Shown: positions 52,284 through 63,469 of the stretch, one piece after another
Numbering within the stretch: the stretch's first letter is position 1
Layout: each line of letters begins with the position of its first letter
Source: Ophiobolus disseminans
Lineage: Eukaryota > Ascomycota > Dothideomycetes > Pleosporales > Phaeosphaeriaceae
Reading direction: 5' to 3'
DNA length: 64,000 nucleotides
Assembly: GCA_010093685.1 (NCBI GenBank)
Contig: MU006225.1
Location: forward strand, 943,575-1,007,574
Translations under genes and position numbers: made by a program
The notes under the pieces: generated by a model
Databases searched by the model: none
What the model was told of the DNA's origin: nothing
The model's input: the letters and a program-made list of their open reading frames with translations, nothing else

Positions 52284-54617
52284 ATGGCCTTTCACCAGCC
52301 CAATGACAGGCATACACGGTCTGATCCGAGGGCATTTGTAAAGCCCGAGCTTTATGGCAACCTTCTTCCTCAGTGCCATGAGATCCGCCTGTTGCAACTA
52401 CATCCTTCGTACGACCCATCGAGCGGGATCGAATGCACATTGGAAACATATTTCCTGTCCATTGCTCCGCCATATAAAGCCCTATCGTATGCGTGGAACG
52501 AGGACAACCAATCTGTGCTTCGCAAAGATGAAGAAGCCTCTGGCAGGGACGTTCAGATAAACCTCCGCTCCATACACCATTTCGATACCTTCGAGCAGAC
52601 TGTGATAGTCTCCAAGAGCCTTGCTCACGCTCTACGAAGACTACGAAACCCATATGTTCCTGTCCTCTTGTGGCTCGATTCCCTCTGTATCAACCAAATG
52701 GATGACGATGAGCGAACGTCGCAAGTGGGGATGATGGGTATGATCTATCAATCTGCTGCTGAAGTCATTATTTGGCTTGGTGAAAGACATATCGAGGATG
52801 AAATGGGCGAATGGCTTCAAGGCATCTACCAAAGAACTGTTGTGTATAGTGACTGGAACGACGACGCCGAGTCTCAGTCTCTTGTCGAAACATACATCGA
52901 CAGCTATGAGGAACTAAGAGCAGGAAAACCCGGACCCATGCACCAGAAACGGGACGTATACGGAGCCTTTTGTCTCATTTGGCTCTTGTCACGGTACCAA
53001 ACGGCGAACACAATTCCTTTTTATCATGGAAAATCTTTCACGGACCGCTTTCGTATGGACTGGGCCACGCAGGTCTCTGAAGGTCTCCGTGCCATCATGC
53101 GACGAAACTGGGTATGTAGCCGACCAGCAATGTAGAGCGCCTTAGCGCTGACCAAGATCTAGTGGCATCGTGCCTGGGTCGTGCAAGAGACTGTTCTCGC
53201 GCGTAAAGCCACTGTTGTGTACAGCACGCTCTCGGCACCTTGGCTGATGTTTGCAAACGCTGCAACTTTCTACCTCCAGGAGCAGCTAGTCGAGGACATC
53301 GACCAGCGCCAGCTTATTCAAGGGCTCGGATCTGTGTTCACTGGCCAGCAATATAGACGTACCGGTGACGCTCTTAGTGACTTCTGTGGGACAGTACTAT
53401 CCATCGAGAATACACGAAAAGAGTGGGCGCTCCAGAAACCTGTTCAGCTTCTTACGCTTTTGAGAAGATTCCGGTCCAGACTAGCTACAGACCATCGCGA
53501 TAAGGTCTTTTCGCTCCTTGGGTTGGTCGATCGATGGATGACAATACCTCTGAACATCGACTACAAAATGACCAAGGAAGCACTCTATGCCTCTAGCGCG
53601 TGCCAGATCGTTGCAGAAGGGCAGTCACTGTCTATCTTGTGTGACATAAATCAAAGCGTAGAGCAGCTTGAGACCACTGGTCGAGTTCGCTCGCAGCCTT
53701 CCTGGGTACCAGACTGGAGTACAGTGTCAGCCGATGATGGACTCGAACTGGAAAGGTTGAGCAAACATGAACACTATTCCGCAGGACACGCGCCTGGCCA
53801 TGCCTATCTTCATGCCAATAGTATACTGGAGACGAAAGGCTATGTTGTGGGAAGGATAGAACAAGTGGCACCGAATGTACCACAAGATGCAATTGAGCGG
53901 CTGAGACAAGCCATTCTCGCTTGGCAAAGTTGGTGGCTCCAGGAAACAGCGTCGGGGCTCGGCACACGCAGGTCTTCTACGTTTATTGCAACGGTATGCG
54001 GAGGTCTATTGTACAATCCCCAAGTGGACGCGACTTTGGCTGGGCGCTCAAATTCATATACGAAAGCAGAGCCAGAGAAATTTGAGAAGGCCTATCAAGC
54101 ATGGGCCACCGACTCCACTACTAAACGGTACCGCAAGACGGCAATATTCGCCGACTCTGTTACTAACACCTACGTTGAGTCTGGTTTGACAACACAGTTG
54201 AAGAATTCTTTCTATTATTCCGTGCGTGCCGCTACCGTCGCAAGGAGGTTTTTTACTTTCCACCGCCATTCGTCGGGACTCGGATTCCCCAGGCCAACGG
54301 ATATTGGTGTCGGACCCCCACACGTCGACGTCGGAGACATCATATACATCCCGTATGGGAGTAGGGTTCCTCTTATCATCCGGCCCCAGCCACTCGCACA
54401 AGAAATAAAACCTGGTTCCAGTACAACCCAACCTGAAAGCCAGGTCCACTCACATGAGAAGCGGACACTCATCGGACCCAATCACAACACTTCTGTAACA
54501 TGCAATGAGCAGCACCCTTTGCACGACCTAATTGGCGATGCGTACGTTGATGGATACATGGACTGCGAAAGCGTGCAACGCAAACAGTTGGAAGTAGCTA
54601 CGATATACCTTGGATGA
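52284..54617 (+). CDS. HET-domain (heterokaryon incompatibility) protein
   Basis: Exons 52284-53111 and 53163-54617 give 760 aa; the 51 nt intron (donor GTATGT, acceptor ATCTAG) sits in the conserved MRRNW/WHRAWVVQE core, the same place as in the HET gene at 24113. The HET block: YKALSYAWNE, LLWLDSLCINQMDDDERTS, MIYQSAAEVIIWLGE. After it come the usual poorly conserved C-terminal region and a GDIIYIPYGSRVPLIIR segment (residues ~675-695). No second effector domain recognised. The start is the first ATG, after an upstream frame without ATG. It lies between two F-box-like paralogues. A cell-death role in non-self recognition is family knowledge. Confidence 0.9.
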
Positions 54618-54816
54618 GCGCGTATGTTGAAAACCAACTGCTGCCAAATTGCGCTCAATCCCGGCGATCAGACGACGAACAACTCCCGCCGTTGTTCTTC
54701 AAATGCTTACTCTCAGTACTTTCATCTCCGGAACCCACCCATGTTCCAAGAGCACCGAAGTACTCGCACCTCCTCCTCGCTTCCATTGCGCCACAGCCGA
54801 ATGAAACCAGTCACTC

Positions 54817-55933
54817 CTAGCCCAGTCCTCCCGCATTTTGCGGATAACTACCATCATTGAGTTCCCTCTGTACCGCACGCCACGCCTCCTCCACATCCAC
54901 ACCTCGTCGCCATAGCAGCCGCTCCTGCGCGTCGCTGACCACCTCACCGGTGTCTTCAGCCAAGAATTCTTCTAACTCGCGCATGATTGGGAACTGCAAT
55001 TTATGCACCATTGTCGTTCGGCCATTGTCGTCGATGTCGACCCAATTCTCCTGGCGCGCTCGTCGCTCAATGGCGAAGGGCGAGATGGGCGTGTCGTCGT
55101 TTGCCTGGTTGGGTAGCTGCACGGTGAGTTCGATGGACGGGTTGTTTGCGAGAGATACCAAAGGCGAGAGAATGGCGGACTCATCGAGATGCCACCAGTA
55201 GTCGCGGGAGTTGTGATCAAGCCAGACGTTGAGTTTGCGGAGTTGTTTTAAGCTCGCGAGTGCTGGACCTGATCGCATCCACGTCGCCGCTTGATCCTGC
55301 TCAGCTTCCGAAATCAACGTGTTTTCCTCGCCGCCCATAGCCACGAAAACATTCTTCGGTAGAACCAACGTGATGTCCAGAGATTTCACATGCTGAAACG
55401 CATTCCCAACATGCAAAAAACCCTTCCCATCAAGCACAAGCCTCAGGGTAGTCATGTCCGTTACATGCAAGTTCCCAGCATGCGCGATATAATCCCATAC
55501 ATCCGCATACCTACACCCTAAAATCAGTCCGGCATCACCTTTCCATACCCGTCCCAAAATCAACTCACAAACTCTTACACGTCCCCGCCACCCCATCCCA
55601 CCCCCACTCCCCCTCCCTCCTCCTAACAACATCCTCCTCACATCTCCAATGCGGCCCCCACGTCGACTGCAAGCGCCGTCCATACCGCCTCATCCTTGCT
55701 TGCAGATCAGCATCACTATCACCCGGGTGCAAATACGTTAAGCCCCAAAGGCGCTCTTTTCCGGGCGAGGATGTGTCGGCGGATGTGTGGCCGGTGCAGA
55801 CGGAAAAGCTCAGGTGCTTGGAGTGTTGGTGCAGGTGGATATTCGTGGGTAGGATGAGGGAGAGGATGGAGAGGCGGATGTCGTAGGGGGTGGTGAGGAG
55901 GGGGCTTTGGGGTTGTGGGTTGGGGAGGGACAT
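54817..55933 (-). CDS. F-box-like protein, HET-flanking paralogue B
   Basis: Exons 55933-55569 and 55510-54817 give 352 aa; the 58 nt intron has donor GTGAGT and acceptor GTGTAG. Landmarks: LTTPYDIRLSILSLILP (F-box-like opening), LQSTWGPHWRCEED at the exon 1 end, LRKLNVWLDHNS, and RRGVDVEEAWRAV near the end. These match paralogue A in order and spacing. Its 3' end converges on the HET gene 200 bases away. Intact. Confidence 0.75.
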
Positions 55934-56249
55934 TGGGGAGGTGTTGAGATGGGATGTTGAGGAGAGGTGAATTGGTGGTGGAGGTGTGGATGTAGGCTGC
56001 GCTAGGTTTCACGTGTGGGCCAATGGTGGCTGTGCCGCATGGGTGCATGGTTGGACATCCTTTCCCTTAAGGGGAAGACACGAATTCTTACAGTCGAGTA
56101 TTGGGTTGCGCACAGTATCTCGGTTTGGAGCGAAATACCGACAGCATTTCTGAAGGCATAGGTACCATTCATAATCTCCCTCCGATTTCTCTCAGACACC
56201 CACCAGATCCTTTCCCTCCATTTCCATACCGTTCAATTACCAGGCCTCA
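55934..56249. other. Intergenic, no gene seen
   Basis: Promoter of paralogue B on one side, 3' end of the decayed gene on the other. Confidence 0.4.
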
Positions 56250-56926
56250 CTACACCACAACCCCAAACCCCAAAGGCGTCCCCTCCATCTTCGCCCAAGG
56301 CTGCCTCTTAACCAACCGATGTCTCCACTCACCCTCATCCCACTCAACACTATCCATAACTTGTGACATAACCTCAAACGTCTTCTTGTTCCTAAGCAGT
56401 ATATGCACGATAAAGCATCCCACATCTCCCGCATCGCTAATCGCCGAACAGAAAGTCGGCCACCTCGCCGGTTGCCGCCCTAGCCTCGTGAGCCGGCGTA
56501 TGTGCGAATCATCGAGCGAGAATAAGCGACCCTCGATGTTGAAGTTGTGCTTGTCGCGTCGAGCGTCCCATATGAGCGAGAAGCAGTGCAGCCGCAGCTC
56601 GTAGTTGATGGTCTCGGGGTCGGCGATCATACCGATGTAGACGCATTGGAAGAGTGCGTTTGGGTCGGTGGGGCGGTGGGGCGGAATGTGCAGTGGAGGT
56701 GGAGGGTGTTTTTGGGGAGCTCGGCGAGGGTGAAGAGAGAGTCTTGTGAGGGGTTTTGTGATGTGAGGACGATTACTAGGTCGGTGTTGCCTCGGCAGTC
56801 TTGTGCTGAGGTGACGGGCTTGAGGAGGCGGAAGTTGGGGTATTGCTGGAGGAAGAGCCATAGCTCTTAAGCATCTTGTTGGGCAGCTTGTTGAGCAGCT
56901 TCTTGGGCGTCTTCTTGTTCGGTCAT
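56250..56926 (-). pseudogene. Decayed relative of the 32647 gene (stop + frameshift)
   Basis: From ATG 56926 the frame reads an Ala/Gln-rich start (AQEAAQQAAQQDA), hits TAA at 56869-56867, and continues in frame with ELWLFLQQYPNFRLL and DLVIVLTSQNPSQDSLFTLA. A frameshift in a C-rich run near 56680 moves the coding signal to another frame: CFSLIWDARRDKHNFNIEGR, then RWPTFCSAISDAGDVGCFIV, ending at 56250. These match SWDYRQKRCDVTLEGRRW and KWPTLLFAHNL in the 32647 gene. TAA fits CAA to TAA. Confidence 0.65.
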
Positions 56927-57468
56927 TGAGGGGATTTGAAGATAGTTGGAAGAATCCATGCTTAGGAGGTTGAGTTGCGGTGTTTGGTGGAGAAGCGTTA
57001 CCAACGGAGAGCTTGCGTTTATGTAATGAGAAGAGTTGGACTTGGATGAGGTCGCGCCAGAGTGTTGGGCGATAATTCGAACAAACTGGGGGCGCAGAGA
57101 TGCTTGAGGCTATGCAGTAATCGCCGTAATGAATATGCGAACCGCGATTGTTTTAAGAGGTCTGATGCAGTACAACGCCGCAATACCACCCCTAGTTTCT
57201 ATTGGAGTAAGAGAAGCTATAAGGAGAAATGTGTATTCACCTGGTAACGAAAAACGAACGTGGTTCCCCCAAAGTAGACCGGTCGAACGAAACATACCCC
57301 CAAACTCATTGTTCCGCGAGGAATAGAGTGTTGCAGTACACTGCGTACAATCTGCAACATGCTGCATGACCTAGTGATCGTACTTCAAGGTTCTCAAAGC
57401 TACCATCTTCAGCGAACTCCACGCGCCAACTTTCAGCTGCATGTCAACGGAGAGTTCCCCGCGTGAAG
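56927..57468. other. Intergenic, no gene seen
   Basis: Between two tandem decayed relatives. Short frames on both strands near 57062-57367 lack support. Confidence 0.4.
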
Positions 57469-58375
57469 CTATACAATGACTTCGAACTCCATCGTGACCA
57501 CCTCTCTCTTCAATCCACCCACCTCTTCTTTACTATCCTCGGCATCATCTGAACAATCTTCGGATTCGTCTTCGGATTCGTCTTCGGATTCGTCTTCGGA
57601 CTCGTCTTCAGATTCGTCTTCTGACCATTCGTCTTGGACTTCGTCGTCCTTGGTAATGGCCTTCCAAGGAAACTTCTCGAATGCGATGTGAGAGGAGGGG
57701 AAGAAAAGATCCATTTCGACTCTGAAACAGCCCACTTCCTCTGTTCTATTCACAACAGACAAGACTGTTGGCCACCTCCGGGGTTCGACTGATGGCATTT
57801 TACGCCGGAGTTGCTTCTTCTTCTTATCTGTGAATAATAGAAGCTCGCCCTCCAGTATTATGTTAGATTTGCGACGGCGGTAATCCCATGAGACTGTCGA
57901 CATTTGGAAGCAATTGCTGCCGGTGAAGAAGGTGCGGTATTGATTGTAGGGCAACTTCCCGGTGATATGAATGGTCAAGCTGCGCATCTGCAACTTCAAG
58001 ACTTGATTGCTGTAGAACGGATAGCCCCAATGCGGATAGCCACGATCAGTCCCGAGATTCGTTGCAGGGAGAATGATGATGAGATCCTTGATGCCCACGA
58101 AATCAGTCACCGATTTGAAATGCCTTGGTAGCCGAGGTGGGTTGTTGCTCGCGATTTCAGAGGTAATATCTAGCATGTATTCCATCAAGAAGAGCCAAAA
58201 AGCACGTGCACCGTCCTCATGCCTCTTGACGAGCTTGGCGGCATGTTTGCGCAAAATCGCTGCTGGCATTCTTGTGACGCTCGATTAAGTCTAGTGGGGC
58301 GAACACGAGGTAGCTGTAGATCATATTTCGGACGTCTCGGTTGAGTAGGCCGAAGAAAAGGCTGACAGGCTGCAT
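57469..58375 (-). pseudogene. Second decayed relative of the 32647 gene
   Basis: ATG 58375 begins MQPVSLFFGLLNRDVRNMIY and continues YLVFAPLDL and FAQTCRQARQEA, matching the N-terminus of the 32647 gene (VIYSYLAFSPFDL, FTCRQAH). It meets TGA near 58215; one extra base there would explain why the rest (GARAFWLFLMEYMLD, STVSWDYRRRKSNIILEGE, RRWPTVLSVVNRTEEVGCFR) is in another frame to 57469. That second frame has its own ATG at 58269 and could give a 266-aa protein lacking the F-box-like start. The tail is an acidic repeat (ESEDESEDESED) encoded by 12 bp units. Confidence 0.65.
57558..57629. repeat. 12 bp tandem repeat array
   Basis: About six units of CTTCGGATTCGT (antisense Ser-Glu-Asp-Glu codons), with substitutions in the later copies. 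Period a multiple of three, so length changes keep frame in the overlapping reading frame. Confidence 0.8.
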
Positions 58376-58916
58376 CTAACGAGGACGCTTTTGAGGGCGA
58401 GCGACTGCCTTCGAGGCGACAGGATCTTTGCGTTTGGCCATACTAGGAAGCCGCTGCAAAGTATAGCTGTTGACGCGTTTGAGTGTCGAGGAGAAAGAAT
58501 TGAGTAGAATGTTGAAAAGTTTCGAACGTGCTACTGTGGTTGTTGCCCAAACTCAGACTTGATTGTCAGTCTGCTGTGCGACCTGACCGCGACGTGCTAG
58601 TGGCTGCATGACCGGACAGGGGCATGCGGTTCACGGAGACCAGCATCCTCATTCGCTCGTCCTTTCCGCACACTCTTGATGCATTTCCGCCACGATTCGA
58701 CTGGGCATTTCGTATTCTCTTGCGCAAAGATCGCGAACCGCGTCTACCCCCTCTTCGAAAGGCAAAGTTGGAAATGTTTTCAGTTGAATCTATACTTTCT
58801 CTGCGCTTTATCACGTGATATTAGATATGGAAGATTGAAACCGTGATGCTGTTACCCGGCTAATGCCATAATCGAATGGTTTCTCGCATCTACAAGGCAA
58901 GTAAAAACACTATGAA
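58376..58916. other. Intergenic, no gene seen
   Basis: Just upstream of the decayed gene, a short in-frame minus-strand stretch (MAKRKDPVASKAV) ends at TAG directly before its ATG; perhaps an older N-terminus. Otherwise no gene. Confidence 0.4.
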
Positions 58917-59942
58917 TCAGTCCTTCTTCAACACGTCAATGATCCACTGGACTCCTTCATTGGCCTCCCGCAAACCGTACGGCAACGTGAGAACGAAACA
59001 GTGCATCTGCTTCTCCCAGTGCAACCACTCGCCTTGAACGTCGTACTCGGAACATTTGTTGCGGAAAATGACTCCGTCAGGTGCTAGCACATCGCAACCA
59101 GCTGTAACGCCGTGTACTTTGATGCCTCGTTTTGCAAGAAGGGAGATGTCGGCGTTGATGGGTGACACCTTGCAATCAGCTGGATCCCAGTCGGCACACC
59201 ATGCTTTCGCGGTTTCGACGATGAGATCAGGCGTCAGAAGTGGGTCGAATTTTCCAAGTTTCTGAATATCAGGATTGGTTCTTGTCAGGTCCGTTGATGG
59301 GCAAATGGCCATGATGGCTACAGGATGTGGTGTTGAGGCTTTCTCGCTTGATACGTCCAATCCGCCCTCCGCATCCTCCCTAAGCGCCTCTAAGGGCAAA
59401 CAAAGAGCCATGTTGGCGCCAGATGAGTCGCCCGCGATTATGACTCTATCTCCCGCTTCGTGTGCTTCCGTCATTAGGGCGCGATAAAGCTTCATACACC
59501 AAGGAAAAGAGCTCGGTGCAGGGTTGTTGGGCGCGATCGGAGCTGATACCATTGAAACGATTGTGTCAGGAAGTTCGGTAGCCAACTTGGAGCACAGTGA
59601 CCAGTGCTGCTCAGAGGGTGCTTTCTGCCAACTTCCTCCTGCAAAGTAGTATATTCGCCGTCTTCCACTTGGTGACATCTTTTTCGGAGATATAATATCG
59701 TAGATACGAATATCGCAGACCGTCCTCTCCGATATGGTGCACTGCCGTAGTTTTGACTTTGGTGGGTCCAATTTCACTGATCCATCCTCGTGCTTCGGGT
59801 GGCCGCTGTTCAGCTGACTGCGGAATCGTCGGACCAAAAATTGTAACACCGACATAATCTGGCTACGATCGTGCCGGTCGGTAACGCGTATAGACCCGTT
59901 TTCCTTGGCTGCGTAACGCGTTGCGTCGACGGTTTCGTACAT
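58917..59942 (-). CDS. Alpha/beta-hydrolase, HSL-type esterase/lipase
   Basis: 341 aa, ATG 59942, single exon. The catalytic Ser is in GDSSGANMAL (GDSxG nucleophile elbow) near residue 185. The oxyanion motif, usually HGGG, appears as YYFAGGSW, so the His is replaced. A C-terminal Asp in CDVLAPDG and His in EKQMHCFVL complete the triad in the expected order for alpha/beta-hydrolase fold-3 proteins. No signal peptide, so probably cytosolic. Substrate unknown; such enzymes cleave carboxylic esters and occur in detoxification and secondary metabolism. The first ~60 residues look divergent, so an upstream intron or a later start is possible. Confidence 0.75.
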   Translation of the reverse strand: MYETVDATRYAAKENGSIRVTDRHDRSQIMSVLQFLVRRFRSQLNSGHPKHEDGSVKLDPPKSKLRQCTISERTVCDIRIYDIISPKKMSPSGRRRIYYFAGGSWQKAPSEQHWSLCSKLATELPDTIVSMVSAPIAPNNPAPSSFPWCMKLYRALMTEAHEAGDRVIIAGDSSGANMALCLPLEALREDAEGGLDVSSEKASTPHPVAIMAICPSTDLTRTNPDIQKLGKFDPLLTPDLIVETAKAWCADWDPADCKVSPINADISLLAKRGIKVHGVTAGCDVLAPDGVIFRNKCSEYDVQGEWLHWEKQMHCFVLTLPYGLREANEGVQWIIDVLKKD

Positions 59943-60936
59943 TGTCGTTGTGCAATATTTCCAATATTTCCAAAACTTCCTGCAAAGAATGCCACAAAGA
60001 TTTGGATTGACGCAAGATGAGTGTACTAAGAAGAGCAGGAAAATTGCATTGGAACTGATGTAAGCACAGCAAAAAGCAATCCTATATTAAACGCCCTCGC
60101 CAATCTATGTCGTACGACTCTTGTTAGCGCGTCATTGATCCATTCCGAGTTTGGTGTCACGGGACGCGATCGATGCCCAGGCGACGCTAAACCGAAATCT
60201 GCGGATCGCATTTTGCACATGTAAAGGCCAACAGGCAACATCTGGCCGCAATGCATTCTGTGTGAGAATCGGGATGGGAGAGTGAGGAGCACTTCTCTAA
60301 TTGTGTTGTTGTTTTGCCATGGCTCGAATGCGCTCTTGTTGAGTGCATGACGTGGGTCAAGGCTTTGCTTGCCAAGATTAAACTCCTGGCGCCTCCTTCC
60401 GCCGCCGTCTCTTCCGGAGTATCGGTATCAATTGCACAACACTGAATCAGAGTGTCATTGAGCTTTGGATTCTCTGCAAGTCAATTAAATATGCCACTGC
60501 TGGCAAAATTCAGCGTTCCCTGTTGCTTGCTCAGACGTCGTGCGATCATAGAGACTGATGGACTGACTCTGATGCTGTGAGGCACACATAAGTATGCAGG
60601 GCAGTGATAGCGGAAAGTCTTGGACATTCGCGCAAGACAGCGGAAGTCCAGTGAAGGACCATTCTCCGCCCCCGCTAGGCATGCAACAAATGTATGTCCG
60701 CCGGCACTATCTCCGACTGAGGCTCTTGTCCGCTTGGCATCATTCGTCCAGACCACCATCCAGGTGCCGCTTTACCATATTCAGTGCGCGATGCCAATAC
60801 TGACGTCTGGGCGCACGTAACACACTCGAACCTGTCCGTACTGTTTCGACTAACAAGTAAGATGATAAAGGTAATAAGCAGCGGCATGTGGCATATCCCA
60901 CGTGAAGCCTGATCGGTCTCTTTAAGCCGTAGCTCG
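59943..60936. other. Divergent promoter region, esterase and NoxC
   Basis: Nearly 1 kb between divergent genes. Frames of 60-90 codons on both strands have no domain or splice evidence. Plausibly houses both promoters. Confidence 0.45.
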
Positions 60937-63025
60937 ATGTCTCAACAACAGTACCTTACCGATGAAGAGATCAAGCAGTTCATCGACGATGTGGACCACG
61001 ACAACAATGGAAGCGTCGATTACTGGGAACTGGAACGCATGCTGGATGAGGTCCACAAGGAGATAGCCCCAAAGGCGCAACCACACCACCTACATCATGC
61101 CTCACGAGGCGACGAAGCTCGACACGAATTCCTCAGAAGTGTTATTGGAACACGCGAAGACCGTATCAAGCGCGACGATTTTGCCAAGTGCGTCAAGAAA
61201 TGGGAGATTCCATCTTTAGAACAAGACCGAAAGGAAGCGAAGGAGGAGGACGACTATCTCAAGCAGATGTCGATATATCGAAGAGCGCGCGCATACTGGG
61301 CCGTCAAGGGTCCCGAGATTGCATTTCTAGCCCTCGTCGCCTCGTTCATGATTGCGTTTGGTGTTTGGCAGTTCACCAAATACCTAACCTCTACCCTATA
61401 CACGCCGGCATTTGGATGGGGCGCGGTTTTGGCGAAGACAAGTGCCGGTGTTCTGTACCCGACCTTCTTTTTCCTCATTCTGTCCATGTCTCGCTGGCTC
61501 TCGACGTTCCTGAGGCGATTCTATTTCATCTCGCGCTTCGTCAATTGGGATCTATCGCAATCATTCCACATCAAAATGTCGATTTTCGCGTTGTTCTTTG
61601 CAACTTTACACGCCATTGGCCATCTCACCGGGTCATTTGTCTTTGGTAGCATGGCGAGCAGACAAGCTGCGGTTGCAAATGTGATCGGGCAAGACGCTGT
61701 ACCACGATCATATCACGACTACATTCGCTCATTACCTGGTTGGAGTGGACTGACTGCAATAAGCTGCTTTTACACGCTTACCGCAATGAGCATGCCGCAG
61801 GTGCGGAAGTGGAGTTACGAAGTCTTTCAACTTGGCCATCTGCTCATGTTCCCAATCATTGGTTTGATGATGGCGCATGGAACTGCTGGTCTACTACAGT
61901 GGCCAATGTTTGCCTACTGGCTGGCGTTCCCCACACTCCTCGTCGTTTTCGAGCGCAGTTGGCGTTTTGTCCTTGGATTCCGTCCTATCGAAGCTGAACT
62001 CGAATTCCTGGACAATGACACTGTGGTGATCACAGCGGAAGTTCCCAAAACCCGGCCGTGGGACTATAAGGCTGGCCAGTATGTCTTCGTCCAGGTGCCG
62101 CAACTCTCTCGTTTCCAGTGGCATCCTTTCACGGTCTCGACATGCATCAACAACCGCATGCAGGTACATATTAAAGCCGATGGTGACTGGACTAACGCAT
62201 TGCGCGATCTGGCGAAGGAAGGCGAGAAGTCGAAAATCAAGATCGGGCTTGATGGGCCGTTTGGTGCTCCAGCACAGCGTTTCTATGACTTCGAGTATAG
62301 CATGGTTTTTGGGTAGGTCGCATGTCCCACTTCTTTTATCGGAGCTAATAGGCCACAGAGCTGGCATTGGCGTCACACCGTTTTCTGGTGTATTGACTGA
62401 TCTCCAACACCACGAGCTCGAACGTACCATGTCGGGTGAACAATCGCCCGAATCCTCCGACGATACAGTTGCGGCAGATCCCTCACCCTATACCGATCAT
62501 AGGCGCGTAGACTTTCATTGGATGGTCCGCGATAGGAATAATCTCATGTGGTTCTCCGACCTTCTTAACCAGGTCTCCCGTGCCCAGCAACTCGACAACT
62601 CGCACCTCGACATCCGCGTTCAAACATACGTCACGCAGAAGCGCAAGAATATTTCACAACATGTCTTCCGCTGGCTACTTGAGAAGCATCGAACCGACGA
62701 CTTCCCTTACTCGCCAATCACCGGTCTCGTTAATCCCACGCACTTCGGTCGCCCAGACATCAAGAGCATTATGGAGGAGCATTATGCAGACATGTGCAAG
62801 GTTGTAGCAGGAAAAACACCAATGAACGAGAAGCCTGATGGTAGAAGAAACAGCAAGATTAGGCGGACGAGTATGGTGGACAACGAGGTGCGAGTGGGCG
62901 TCTTCTTCTGCGGACCGCCAGTCATTGGTCAACAGCTTGCCGATCAATGCAGTCAAATGACGGCGAAAGCGCGTAACGAAGGCAGGAAGGTCGAGTACCG
63001 TTTCATGATAGAAGTATTCGGCTAA
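60937..63025 (+). CDS. noxC: NADPH oxidase with EF-hand (NoxC/Nox3 type)
   Basis: Exons 60937-62312 and 62359-63025 give 680 aa; the 46 nt intron (GTAGGT...CCACAG) splits FGAGIGVTP. Residues 20-31 form a canonical EF-hand loop (DHDNNGSVDYWE). Then come six membrane helices; two carry paired His about 14 residues apart for the two hemes (HIKMSIFALFFATLHAIGH, GHLLMFPIIGLMMAHG). The FAD motif is WHPFTVST and the NADPH motifs are GAGIGVTPF and FFCGPP. It transfers electrons from NADPH across the membrane to make superoxide. The N-terminal EF-hand distinguishes NoxC from NoxA/NoxB and suggests direct calcium control. Intact. Fungal Nox enzymes act in development and signalling. Confidence 0.92.
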
Positions 63026-63469
63026 GGACTAGGATCTTTAGCTTATTTCCCCTTTCCACCTTTCCCTTTACATATAGAACTATAATTCGACGACATGGGT
63101 TTTACGATCACAAGCAGTGTTCCTTCCGCATCCACGTGTTCCCGCGGATATTCGGCATCATTGGAGAAATTATCGCGTTCCTTCGTGTTAGAAATTCGAC
63201 GCCAAGATTAGGCAAGTCACATAGCGACTGGGGTTGTGTCGCCAGGCGTTCCTTTGTGCCTCGCGCGCCCCATAAGCACAGGCCGCAGCAGACGCGGGTC
63301 CAGCTTGGGGGCCAACTCAGGTCCTTCTCACAGCCACATCTTACTGCGGCGACTGTTTGATGTATCAAATGGCACACGTAGCATGTCTGCCTAATTGTCG
63401 GAGCCTTCTTTGCACTTTATCTCACTCTTTCGGCTTTTTCTCCTATGTTCCTCAATTTGCTGCACAACA
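63026..63469. other. Intergenic, no gene seen
   Basis: NoxC 3' end and the promoter of the next gene; frames on both strands near 63108-63377 are unsupported. Confidence 0.45.
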
